From assembly GCA_963803875.1 (NCBI GenBank), contig CAWDOA010000012.1, positions 124,001-188,000 of the forward strand: a stretch of 64,000 bases of DNA. Direction: 5' to 3'. Positions within the stretch are counted from its first letter, which is position 1. Every line of letters starts with the position of its first letter. This DNA comes from JABDIY01 sp963803875 (GTDB lineage: Bacteria; Actinomycetota; Acidimicrobiia; Acidimicrobiales; SZUA-35). Position numbers and translations under genes: made by a program. This document shows positions 18,563 to 27,558 of the stretch, one piece after another. Below the pieces are notes generated by a model, which worked only from the letters and a program-made list of their open reading frames with translations, was not told the DNA's origin and ran no database searches.

Positions 18563-20362
18563 TCAGCCGGCGCAACCGCACTCGACGGTCTGCTCCATCA
18601 CCTTGAACTTGAATGGTGTGCTCGCCGAGAGAACACCACAGCCAAGGCATTGCAGTGCGAAGCCGTCACCGGTTTGCACCATCCGCAATGGGGATTCACC
18701 GGTGGAGAGCTTCTTCTCCTTCTTCCGTTTCTTGGGCTGGAGGACTTCGGGAAGGTTGGTCAGATCCAACTCTCGATACGGCCGCCGTTCCTCAGGCAGA
18801 GCTGCGAAGGTCGTATCGGCAGGAAGGAGTTCAGCGAAATCTTCGCCAAAGGAGTCACTCCATGGCACGAAATAGGCGAGCGAGTAGCGCTCGGCGGCGT
18901 CGGCTAGATGAAACGCTTCGAAGAGGTCGCGACTGGGCGTGAGCGGGCCGATGCGGTTGGGTTCGTTCACCTTCTCAGGACCGGAGAACCTCAGGAATTC
19001 GGCAATGTCGGGGTAGTGCTCGGGGGCAAATACTCGTGCATCTTCGGCGATCTCCTGAATCTCACCGACGAACCCGTCGGCATCCGCACCGGCGGTTGGG
19101 TCCTCCATTGTGTCACTGGCGAAAATGATCACAAACCGTGCGCCACTCCCCTCACGCTTGCGACGCAGGATCCGGCCCATGCGTTGGATCATCTGCCGGC
19201 GGGTACGGCTGGCGCTGACCACGATGCCGAGGTTGGCGTCGGGAACGTCGACACCTTCGTCGAGGACTTTGGGCGCCGCCACGGCTCGAAGTCGCTGGTC
19301 TCGGAAGTCACTGAGGATCTTCTCCCGTTCGCGTCGGGGGGTCTCACCGGTGATGATCTCGATCGTGGTGTGAGGATCGAGCCGATTGATGGCGTGGTTC
19401 GCCGCACGAACCGTCTCGGTGAAGAGCAGAGATCCGTCGCTGTGGTTGATGGGGTCGGCGAAAATCCCCAGCGCTTCGTATTTGGCCTGGCTGTTGGCGA
19501 CGATCTCGCGACGGCTGCCAAAGGCATCGAGATACTCGGCTGCGGCCCGCCCGTTCGGACCGCCGTCGTTGGCTGCCAGGAACTGCACGGCCGCCAGGAA
19601 GGCGCCAAAGGGACGTTGAGGCATGTCCTTGATAGCCCGCAGCACCCGTCGGGAATCCACCAAGGTCTGTTCGGTGGCGATGTAGTCGGCCCGTTCGGAT
19701 TCGGTCAGTGGAACCGCAACGAACCCAACACGAGGTTGAGCGCAGACCCCATCGGCGATGGCTTCGGCGAAACCGTATCGATAGCAGATACCTCCAAAGA
19801 ACGGCAGAAGCAGGGTGTCCACCGCATCATCGGAGCGCTGAAGCGTGGCGGTGAGCCCGAGCCGTTCGGTGTACTCCTTCATCAGGCTTTTGCGGAGGAC
19901 TTTGCCGCCGAACCCATGGCACTCATCGGCGATGAGCATGCCCTCCATCCCGCTGGGAGGAACCGGTTTGCGACTGGCGGCAGAGTGTCGGGTGGTGACG
20001 AGTATGTCGCAGTCGGGCGGCCGGTCGGTGCCACTGTCGCCCAGGCGTCCGATGGTCAGCTCGGGCATGGCTTCGCTCAACCGCTCGCTCCACTGCTCCA
20101 TCAACACCCGGCTCGGAACAATGACCAGCACGAACAAACCCCTGCGGATTGCGTCTTCGGCGGCAGCGATCGCCACGTTGGTCTTGCCTGATCCGGTTAC
20201 CGCCTCGATGACGCCTTGGCGTCCGCAGCGGAGCCAGCTGGAGAGGGCGTCGACTTGCCACCGATACAGGAATGGTCCCTCGGATTTCTCCGTTGGACTG
20301 GCGGAATCAGCCACCGAGCTGACGTCGGAAGGGTTCAGATGTTGGTCGGGAAGGGGATTCAC
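18563..20362 (-). CDS. DECH-box superfamily 2 helicase
   Basis: About 599 residues. A Q-like PFLYRWQVDALSSWL segment precedes Walker A VTGSGKT (about residues 55-61). Walker B is DECHGFGG (about 145). Motif III is LTATLQR. The second RecA domain has VLDEGVDVPDANLGIV and QMIQRMGRILRR (motif VI, arginine fingers). The C-terminus has a four-cysteine element (LQCLGCG... then ECGCAG), probably a zinc site. The layout resembles XPB/ComFA-like restriction-type helicases rather than RecQ. I chose the GTG at 20362 because the frame upstream of it lies inside the neighbouring gene and is not helicase-like. A TATAAT box 13 bases before it suggests a nearly leaderless mRNA. Confidence 0.85.
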   Translation of the reverse strand: MNPLPDQHLNPSDVSSVADSASPTEKSEGPFLYRWQVDALSSWLRCGRQGVIEAVTGSGKTNVAIAAAEDAIRRGLFVLVIVPSRVLMEQWSERLSEAMPELTIGRLGDSGTDRPPDCDILVTTRHSAASRKPVPPSGMEGMLIADECHGFGGKVLRKSLMKEYTERLGLTATLQRSDDAVDTLLLPFFGGICYRYGFAEAIADGVCAQPRVGFVAVPLTESERADYIATEQTLVDSRRVLRAIKDMPQRPFGAFLAAVQFLAANDGGPNGRAAAEYLDAFGSRREIVANSQAKYEALGIFADPINHSDGSLLFTETVRAANHAINRLDPHTTIEIITGETPRREREKILSDFRDQRLRAVAAPKVLDEGVDVPDANLGIVVSASRTRRQMIQRMGRILRRKREGSGARFVIIFASDTMEDPTAGADADGFVGEIQEIAEDARVFAPEHYPDIAEFLRFSGPEKVNEPNRIGPLTPSRDLFEAFHLADAAERYSLAYFVPWSDSFGEDFAELLPADTTFAALPEERRPYRELDLTNLPEVLQPKKRKKEKKLSTGESPLRMVQTGDGFALQCLGCGVLSASTPFKFKVMEQTVECGCAG

Positions 20363-20374
20363 AGCGAACTTCGA

Positions 20375-20380
20375 ATTATA
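20375..20380 (-). promoter_or_regulatory. Consensus -10 box for the helicase gene
   Basis: On the minus strand a perfect TATAAT hexamer ends 12 bases before the GTG start at 20362. Transcription would begin about 5-7 bases before the start codon, giving a leaderless or near-leaderless transcript as is common in actinobacteria. No convincing -35 hexamer is seen. Confidence 0.45.
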
Positions 20381-20444
20381 TCGCCGACACGCACTTTTTC
20401 GTTGGCCGTTCCAGCTGACCGGACTTGATCGACGTGGGTTGGTT

Positions 20445-22170
20445 CTAGCACCCTCCGCCGCTGGGACGGTCGGGAATGGATGGGTCGACAACCTCGATAT
20501 GGATGTGCCCGTTGGACGGATCGGCGGTCGTCTTGTCGATCTGAGACTCGAAGGGAAGTTTGCGCACATTGCTGCCGACCCTCGTCTGCCCGGCGATGAC
20601 TCGATCGCCTTTCTCGACTGCGAGCCCTTCGAAATGCAGCACTTTCACCTCGTATCCGGGTCGGGTGTCGGGCTCGATGACCAGATAGTGGTCCTGGTAC
20701 TTGCAATAGAGCGTGTACGTGCCTGCCCTCAACACCGTGCCGGTGACCGGAGATCGGATCTCGTCCAGCGGATGAACCGCAATATCGGCTGCCGTCCGGG
20801 ATCCGTTGCCTCGATTGCGGCTTTCCATGGTGGCAACGATCGTGCTGCTCTGAGCGGGATCCTGTTGTCTCGCTCCGTCGTGGCCCGATTCGTGGAATCC
20901 GATGCGCTCCACACGGTTGGCGGGGTGATGCAGCGTGACGTTGCCGATTGTCGCATACGGTCCCAACGACGACGTTGCGTAGTGGCGTGGCACATCCACG
21001 TGTATTCCTGCGAAAAGGCCATCGTGGGCGACAACCTCGGCGGTGATCTTGTGAATCGGCCCGACCACCTCGTATCGGCAGGCCTTCCGGTCGATCCGCG
21101 GATCTTGAGGTTCGATCCCTGCAATCGATGAGTCCTGACAACCGAGCCGCGACACGACGGCCTGTCCTACCGTGCCGATGGTGGGAGCGATACGGCCAAC
21201 AGCCCCCGCGATGATGTCGCGATCAACAGACGGCAGGACTCTGCTCCCGAAAACGTTTCGTCCCGTGACCGCCGTACGAATGGCGTCGTCGGCCCACAGG
21301 TCTGTGACGTCCACTTCGTCGATGTCGACGACAACTCCACTCACAACACTGACGATGAAACTCTGGCTGAGCCCCAACTCACTGACCAGGACAGGACACT
21401 TCGTTGTCCTGCCGGTGGACCAACACTCGCCAGCGGGTTCGACCGAACTGAAACGACCGAATCGCTTCTGCAGTCGATCGGCCGCGGCCACCAACGCACT
21501 CGACCGATCCGAAGTCAGCACCGCAGTGGATCTCTGCCCCACCAAAGCTTCCGCAACGTCGACCGCTGCGGCCATTTCGACCGATGAAGCGAGATATTCC
21601 GCAACCGAAGGTCGCTGGTAGGGATGCTGGCCAACGAACTCCGAACTGACCGACATCCACCTGACTACGTCGAACCGGCTGACAGACGTTGTTCGCACCA
21701 GGTCGGTCCAGTACGCAAATCCTGCGGGGTCGGGGTCCCGGCCCAAGACATTGCCGTAGACGATTCGGACGAACTGATCGTCGCTGGTTGCTCCGTAGGT
21801 GCCATGAAACTCGTCTGATTCGGCAAAGCTGAACGCGATGGCGTCTATCGACAATCCTGAATCGTAATGTTCGAGCCAGTATGTCGCTCCGGACGGGTCA
21901 GGATCCCGACCGAAGAATGCCCAATAAAGCCGAAGTACATCGCCATGCCCGACGAGCAGACGCTCGGCTCGAGCGCCCACCACCCGGCCCACGTCGGAAC
22001 GAATCGGTGCGGAAACAGGCGTTGCACTCGTGGAATCTGTCGATCGGAACGCTCCTCGTGTCCGCCTGAGCGCTCGCTCCGGAGTCCGGCGCCGCCAGAA
22101 CGGTGGCGATCAGAATCCCGAGGGCTGCAACAGTGAAGCTTCTCCGCGCCAAACGTCCCACTGACAACAT
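20445..22170 (-). CDS. Secreted DUF4214 / M23-like peptidase-fold protein (one frameshift)
   Basis: The N-terminus is a Sec signal peptide (basic start, then AALGILIATVLAAPDSGASAQA, about residues 5-33). The frame shifts near 22020-22060 and continues with SATPVSAPIRSDVGRVVG. Two DUF4214 repeats follow: LRLYWAFFGRDPDPSGATYW and IVYGNVLGRDPDPAGFAYW. These are often found in surface or secreted proteins with S-layer or hemolysin-type architectures. The C-terminal domain (SPVTGTVLRAGTYTLYC, VLHFEGLAVEKGDRVIAGQ, NGHIHIEV) has the beta-barrel pattern of M23/LytM peptidases. However, the first His-x(n)-Asp metal pair is not evident, so it may be a non-catalytic wall-binding version. The protein is probably extracellular. 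Confidence 0.7.
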
Positions 22171-22268
22171 GATTGCACTATCGGCCGGACAAAGCCGCTC
22201 GGGAGCAACTCATGCGACGAGATGACGTTCGCGGGCCGGTTGGCCCTTCTGAGCTGTCGACGAAGGCG

Positions 22269-22303
22269 ATTCGTCACTCACACCCCACCGCGTGAGTACG
22301 AAT
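22269..22303. promoter_or_regulatory. Imperfect hairpin or operator upstream of the GH65 operon
   Basis: ATTCGTCACTCAC (22269-22281) pairs with GTGAGTACGAAT (22292-22303), twelve pairs with one bulged C and a ten-base loop. It lies in the 201-base gap between the divergent secreted-protein gene and the sugar phosphomutase operon, about 70 bases before the ATG at 22372. It could be an operator for the sugar operon. A TATAAC hexamer at 22358-22363 is a candidate -10. Confidence 0.4.
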
Positions 22304-22371
22304 GAACGTGATGGCCCCAACGCCCGGCGCTTCGACCGATGGTTGCCGAGCGGTCGCTATAACCTCGTTGT

Positions 22372-23154
22372 ATGTCTCGCAACGATGTGTTCGATCCCTC
22401 GTTCTGGACCGAGATCGCAGGCGTACTCTTCGATCTCGATGGTGTGATCACACCCACCGCCGTTGTTCATGAACGTGCCTGGGCGTCACTTTTCAATTGG
22501 TTCCTGACCGAACATGGCGAAGACGCAAGCGATAGGAGCGACTTCACTCTCGCCGACTATCACACCTACGTCGACGGCAAGCCCAGGTACGACGGTGTTC
22601 GCTCGTTCCTCGCAAGCCGAGGCGTGGTTTTGCCGGAGGGGGATCCGTCTGACGAGCCTGGAGCCGACACCGTTTGTGCGCTCGGGAATCGTAAGAACAG
22701 TGAGTTCAACTCGATCATCTCCCGCGAGGGAATTGATCCCTACCCCGGATCTGACAGGTTGCTCAATGCTCTCGACAATCTCGGGATTCCACAGGGAATC
22801 GTGTCGTCGTCCAAGAACGCCCGATCGGTTCTCAGCGGTGCAGGGTACGAGGATCGATTCGGTGTCATCGTCGACGGCGTGGTCTCGGCCGATCTCGAGC
22901 TTCCGGGCAAACCGGCTCCGGATGCATTCCTCCTTGGAGCCGAAAGGTTGGGAGTTGAATCCGTTCACACCGTCGTGGTTGAAGACGCAGTCAGCGGTGT
23001 GGCCGCGGGCAAAGCCGGTGGGTTCGCGTTGGTGATCGGAGTCAATCGAGGATCAGGGGCAGATGTTCTGCTTGCCAACGGTGCCGACATTGTGGTGGAC
23101 GACCTCGGAGAACTAGTGCAAACCGTGCTCGATGCAGCCGATAGGGAATCATGA
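22372..23154 (+). CDS. pgmB: HAD-superfamily beta-phosphoglucomutase-like protein
   Basis: Beta-phosphoglucomutases convert beta-glucose-1-phosphate to glucose-6-phosphate. HAD motif I is LFDLDGVITPT (two Asp; about residues 18-28). Motif II is GIVSSSKNA (about 143-151). The lysine is in ELPGKPAPDAFL, and motif IV is VVVEDAVSGVAAGKAGG (about 202-218). The 260 residues include the usual cap domain. The last four bases overlap the ATG of the GH65 phosphorylase, so the pair is translationally coupled. This is the classical arrangement in which the phosphorylase releases beta-Glc-1-P and this enzyme feeds it to glycolysis. Confidence 0.88.
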   Translation: MSRNDVFDPSFWTEIAGVLFDLDGVITPTAVVHERAWASLFNWFLTEHGEDASDRSDFTLADYHTYVDGKPRYDGVRSFLASRGVVLPEGDPSDEPGADTVCALGNRKNSEFNSIISREGIDPYPGSDRLLNALDNLGIPQGIVSSSKNARSVLSGAGYEDRFGVIVDGVVSADLELPGKPAPDAFLLGAERLGVESVHTVVVEDAVSGVAAGKAGGFALVIGVNRGSGADVLLANGADIVVDDLGELVQTVLDAADRES

Positions 23155-25544
23155 AGGCGAAACACGCCCCTGCGGCTCTCCCCCAGCACCGGTTTCCTGC
23201 TGAGCCGTGGCGCCTGGTGGAACGGGAATACAGCACGGACGACCTCGGAGTCACCGAGACCCTGTTTGCGCTGGGGAATGGCTTCATCGGCATGCGAGCC
23301 AATCCCGAGGAAGGTCGAGAGGCGCACAGCCACGGCACGTTCCTCAACGGATTCCACGAGACGTGGCGAATCTCTCATGCCGAGGCAGCCTACGGTTTCG
23401 CCGAGGTTGGGCAGACCATCGTCAACGTCCCGGACGCAAAACTCATCAAGCTCTACGTCGACGACGAACCACTTCTACTGTCCAGCGCCGACCTGGAAAG
23501 CTACGAACGGTCAATCGATTTCCGCACCGGCGTTCTGACCAGGGATTTGTTGTGGCGAACTCCAGCGGGCAAGCGGGTTCATGTACGCAGCGAACGAATG
23601 GTGAGTTTCGAACACCGACATCTCGCAGTGCTCACATTTGAGATCACCCTGCTCGACGATTCGGCGCCGGTCGTGATTTCGTCACAGCTATTGAACCGAC
23701 AGGACGGCGAGGACGAGTACTACGTGAGATCCGCCGCTCTGGGCGAGGGCCAGGATCCCCGAAAGGCCCGCAAGTTCGACCACTGGGTTCTCCAGCCGCA
23801 CGTGCAACGACACGACGGGGACGACGTTGTTCTGGGCTACCAATGTACGAACAGCGGAATGACTCTTGCCGCCGGCTACCGCCACCTGTTCGAGACCCAG
23901 TGTGAACACACGATCGAAACAGTGGTGGAAGAACATCATGCCAAGACCGTGTTCGTTGTGGAGGGACAGGTTGGCAAAGCCATACGTATCGAGAAGCTCG
24001 TCAGCTACCACACCTCGAGCGGCGTTCCTCCCGCCGAGTTGGCCGACCGCTGCCAGCGAACCTTGACACGAGCAGCGTCGACGGGGACGTTCGCGCTTCA
24101 TGCCGAGCAGAAAGCATGGCTCGATGCATACTGGCAGTACAGCGACGTCCAGATCGACGGAGACGAACCGGCCCAGCAGGCCATGCGGTGGAATCTGTTC
24201 AATCTCGCCCAGGCATCAGCCCGCACCCAAGAAAAAGGCATAGCAGCCAAGGGTGTCACCGCCGATGGATACGAGGGTCACTACTTCTGGGATACCGAAG
24301 TCTACGTCATTCCGTTCCTCTCCTATACCCAACCCGAGACCGCACGCAAGGTGCTGCGATTTCGTTGGAAGATGCTCGACGCGGCCCGCAAACGGGCTCG
24401 GATGCTGAGTCAACGGGGCGCACTATTCCCATGGAGAACCATCAACGGTGAGGAAGCTTCGGCGTACTACGCCGCAGGGACCGCGCAGTACCACATCAAC
24501 GCGGCCATCGCCTACGCCATCAAACGCTACGTCGACGCCACCGACGACTGGGACTTCCTGGCCCACGAAGGGGCCGAGACTCTCGTAGAGACCGCCAGAA
24601 TGTGGGAAGACCTCGGCTTCTACGGCCACAACGGTGACAATTCATTCCACATTCACGGTGTCACCGGACCGGATGAATACACGACGGTGAAGAACGACAA
24701 CACCTACACCAACATCATGGCGCGATTCAACATGCGGTTCGCATCCGCAGTCTGCCGTGAGCTGGAGGAACGAATGCCCGAGTCGTACGACGCACTCGTC
24801 CGCCGGACTGGGCTCACCAACGCCGAGCGGGAGAGCTTCGACAACGCCGCAGACGCAATGTTCATTCCGTGGGACGAAGAACTGGGCATCAACCCCCAGG
24901 ACGATGCGTTTCTCTCACTCGAGCCATGGGACTTCGCGCAGACCGCAGATGACAAGTATCCACTCCTATTGAACTTTCATCCGCTCGTGATCTACCGATT
25001 CCAGGTGCTCAAGCAGGCCGACGTGGTCCTCGCCAACTTCCTTCGCGGCAGCCAGTTCCCGCTCGAACAGAAACGTCGCAACTTCGATTACTACGATCCC
25101 ATCACCACTGGCGACAGCTCACTGTCCTCATGTGTTCAGTCGATCATGGCAGCCGAGGTTGGCCATCATGATCTCGCCATCGATTACTTCAGAGCCTCGC
25201 TGTTCGTGGACTTGGCCGACACCCACGGCAACGCCTCTGATGGCGTGCACATCGCCAACGCCGGCGGTGCATGGGCCGGAGCGGTCTACGGCTTTGCAGG
25301 CTTCTACGACCCAGGCACTCATGCACCTGACGAACCGATCCGCTTCTCACCCCGATTGCCTGCAACGTGGCACCGGCTGCGGTTCAGCATCTTCCGGCAC
25401 GGCAGCAGGATCGGAGTGACCCTCGAACCTCGCACGACCACGATCTCGGTTGAAGGCCCTCCGGTAAAGGTCGCCATCGACGACTGGGTGTTCACCATCG
25501 CCGAAGGCAGGCCCGAGGTGTTTCCCGTAGGTTCTATCCTCTAG
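23151..25544 (+). CDS. Glycoside hydrolase family 65 disaccharide phosphorylase
   Basis: A 797-residue GH65 enzyme, the maltose/trehalose/kojibiose phosphorylase family. The N-terminal beta-sandwich (TLFALGNGFIGMRANPEEG near residue 40) is followed by the (alpha/alpha)6 barrel. GHYFWDTEVYVIPFLSYTQP is near residues 375-394. The general-acid Glu is in GVTGPDEYTTVKNDNTYTN (about residue 508). KQADVVLAN and a phosphate-binding DSSLSSCVQSIMAAEVG segment are near 650-665. The C-terminal beta domain has SPRLPATWHRLRFS. The substrate disaccharide cannot be fixed from sequence. It is coupled to the phosphomutase gene by a 4-base overlap, so inverting phosphorolysis to beta-Glc-1-P is the likely reaction. 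Confidence 0.92.
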   Translation: MKAKHAPAALPQHRFPAEPWRLVEREYSTDDLGVTETLFALGNGFIGMRANPEEGREAHSHGTFLNGFHETWRISHAEAAYGFAEVGQTIVNVPDAKLIKLYVDDEPLLLSSADLESYERSIDFRTGVLTRDLLWRTPAGKRVHVRSERMVSFEHRHLAVLTFEITLLDDSAPVVISSQLLNRQDGEDEYYVRSAALGEGQDPRKARKFDHWVLQPHVQRHDGDDVVLGYQCTNSGMTLAAGYRHLFETQCEHTIETVVEEHHAKTVFVVEGQVGKAIRIEKLVSYHTSSGVPPAELADRCQRTLTRAASTGTFALHAEQKAWLDAYWQYSDVQIDGDEPAQQAMRWNLFNLAQASARTQEKGIAAKGVTADGYEGHYFWDTEVYVIPFLSYTQPETARKVLRFRWKMLDAARKRARMLSQRGALFPWRTINGEEASAYYAAGTAQYHINAAIAYAIKRYVDATDDWDFLAHEGAETLVETARMWEDLGFYGHNGDNSFHIHGVTGPDEYTTVKNDNTYTNIMARFNMRFASAVCRELEERMPESYDALVRRTGLTNAERESFDNAADAMFIPWDEELGINPQDDAFLSLEPWDFAQTADDKYPLLLNFHPLVIYRFQVLKQADVVLANFLRGSQFPLEQKRRNFDYYDPITTGDSSLSSCVQSIMAAEVGHHDLAIDYFRASLFVDLADTHGNASDGVHIANAGGAWAGAVYGFAGFYDPGTHAPDEPIRFSPRLPATWHRLRFSIFRHGSRIGVTLEPRTTTISVEGPPVKVAIDDWVFTIAEGRPEVFPVGSIL

Positions 25545-25548
25545 TCCG

Positions 25549-26085
25549 ATGCAGAACATCCGACCGGCAGGGAGCGGCAAAGAGGCAACGTGCGGAGCGT
25601 TCGTGCGGGAGCTGGCGAGCCCGTACGCCGCTCTGATTTTCATCGCAGACTCCGGCGTGGACCCCAGCGACTGGCCAACATCAACCGCAGCAAGAATGGC
25701 CGACAGCCAACTCGGTCATGCGCTCGGATGGGTGTGCGAGGTCCGCCGAAACGACGTTGTTCTGCTGGATCCCTTGGGTGAAGGGGTGTTGAAAGCCGAT
25801 CTGCCCGAGCTCTCCGACGCGTGGAGGCATCAGGTGCGGTCCACATCGAGTGCGGCGGTCTTCCTGGTGCCGGCTCCGGTGGTCGCCGAGCGGATGAACG
25901 GGGCCGAACCCGGGTCACCCGAGTGGGTCGAGCTGGCCCTCACGGGACACAACGATCCGATCAGAGCAGCCTCGGTCCGAACCGCACTCGCCGACGACGT
26001 CGGTGCCGTTGCTCTACCGGGGCGAAACGAGCCGTGTCATTGCGGGTCGGGGAAGAAGTTCAAGGCCTGCCACGGTCGCCCCTGA
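25549..26085 (+). CDS. SEC-C motif protein of unknown function
   Basis: A 178-residue cytosolic protein. Its C-terminus has the SEC-C zinc motif NEPCHCGSGKKFKACHG (about residues 159-175; C-x-C...C-H), also found at the end of SecA, where it binds Zn and SecB/ribosome. The body (about 1-155) has no family I recognise; AVFLVPAPVVAERMNGAEPG is its clearest segment. It starts four bases after the GH65 stop and may be read through from that operon. It is followed 57 bases later by the decarboxylase gene. Confidence 0.7.
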   Translation: MQNIRPAGSGKEATCGAFVRELASPYAALIFIADSGVDPSDWPTSTAARMADSQLGHALGWVCEVRRNDVVLLDPLGEGVLKADLPELSDAWRHQVRSTSSAAVFLVPAPVVAERMNGAEPGSPEWVELALTGHNDPIRAASVRTALADDVGAVALPGRNEPCHCGSGKKFKACHGRP

Positions 26086-26142
26086 CACAATCGCACTCAC
26101 CACTTCTCACGGATCCGGGAAATCGCCGGCCGGTAGGCTCCG

Positions 26143-27558
26143 GTGATGACCCCCGATGAGTTCCGCCAGGCCGGCCATTCGCTGATCGATTGGATCGCCG
26201 ACTATCGATCGAACGTCGAGGCCCGACCGGTACTGGCTCCGGTCAATCCGGGAGATGTTCGGCGGTCATTCCCGGTTGAGGCGCCCACCGATCCCGGGAG
26301 CTTCGGCGAGCTTCTGGCCGCACTCGACACTCGAGTTGTGCCAGGCACCACCATGGTCCAACATCCGATGCACTACGGCTGGTTCCCGTCCAATGCCTCC
26401 CTTGCGTCAGTGCTGGGCGATTTGGCTTCCTCGGGTCTGGGCGGCCTGGGAATCTCGTGGGAGAGCTGCCCATCCCTCACCGAGGTCGAGGAGGTGGTGT
26501 GCGAATGGCTCCGTCAGCTCACCGGTATCTCCCAAGAGTGGACCGGAACCATTACCGACACCGCCAGCACGGGGATCTTCACCGCCGTACTCGCCGCCCG
26601 AGAGCGGGCCTCGGGCATGAGCCAGAACGCTGGCGGGTTGGTCGGCCACGACTCCCCGCTGGTCGCCTACACCACCTCACAGGCTCACTCATCGGTCGCC
26701 AAGGCCGCACTGCTGGCAGGGATGGGATGGGACAACATCCATGTTGTTGACGTCGAGCCGCACACCCGAGCCATGGATCCGGAGGCACTGCGATCGGCGA
26801 TGGCCGACGACGTTGCGGCCGGGCGGACCCCAGCGGTGATCATTGCCAACGTGGGAAGCACCGGTGTGACAGCCATGGACCCGTTGGAGCCGATCGTTGA
26901 AATCGCTCGATCACACCGAGCGTGGGTTCATGTAGATGCAGCCATGGCCGGCTCTGCGATGCTGCTTCCCGAGTGCCGCCATCTGTTTGCAGGCATCGAA
27001 GGTGCGGACTCGCTGGGCTGGAACCCCCACAAATGGATGGGAACCATCCTGGATTGTTCGCTGCTGTATGTGAGAGATACCGAGCAACTCACCCGCGTGA
27101 TGTCTACCAACCCCAGCTACTTGAGGTCTGCCGCCGATGGCCAGGCCACCCAATACCGAGACTGGGGCATTCCCCTGGGGCGCAGGTTCCGGGCCATGAA
27201 GCTGTGGTTTCACCTTCACCTCGATGGCATCGAGGCGATCCAGACTCGACTCCGCCGCGACCTTGCAAACGCCCAATGGCTGGCAGAACAGGTGGAACAG
27301 TCCCCGAAATGGACGATGGTGGCGCCGCTGACACTGCAAACGGTCTGTGTGCGTCACGAACCAGACGGTGCACAGGGTGAGGAGTTGGACGCCCACACTC
27401 TGGAATGGGTGAACCGAATCAACTCATCGGGTGCGGCCTACATGACCCCTGCGATGCTCGACGACCGCTGGTTCGTACGGATCTCGGTAGGCGTTGAGTC
27501 CACCGAACGTCACCATGTCGAAGCTCTGTGGGAATTGCTGCAACAAACTGTCGCCTAG
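26143..27558 (+). CDS. PLP-dependent group II amino-acid decarboxylase
   Basis: A pyridoxal-phosphate decarboxylase of the aromatic-L-amino-acid/glutamate type. HYGWFPSNASLASVLGD is near residues 72-88. The substrate-side TDTASTGIFTAVLAARE is near 132-148. The HVDAAMAGSA segment carries the cofactor Asp. The Schiff-base lysine is in WNPHKWMG (about residue 297). At 471 residues it matches the family. The start may be GTG 26143 or the next codon, ATG 26146. Its specificity (tyrosine, tryptophan, DOPA or other) cannot be read off. Its stop overlaps the convergent selO stop by four bases. Confidence 0.88.
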   Translation: MMTPDEFRQAGHSLIDWIADYRSNVEARPVLAPVNPGDVRRSFPVEAPTDPGSFGELLAALDTRVVPGTTMVQHPMHYGWFPSNASLASVLGDLASSGLGGLGISWESCPSLTEVEEVVCEWLRQLTGISQEWTGTITDTASTGIFTAVLAARERASGMSQNAGGLVGHDSPLVAYTTSQAHSSVAKAALLAGMGWDNIHVVDVEPHTRAMDPEALRSAMADDVAAGRTPAVIIANVGSTGVTAMDPLEPIVEIARSHRAWVHVDAAMAGSAMLLPECRHLFAGIEGADSLGWNPHKWMGTILDCSLLYVRDTEQLTRVMSTNPSYLRSAADGQATQYRDWGIPLGRRFRAMKLWFHLHLDGIEAIQTRLRRDLANAQWLAEQVEQSPKWTMVAPLTLQTVCVRHEPDGAQGEELDAHTLEWVNRINSSGAAYMTPAMLDDRWFVRISVGVESTERHHVEALWELLQQTVA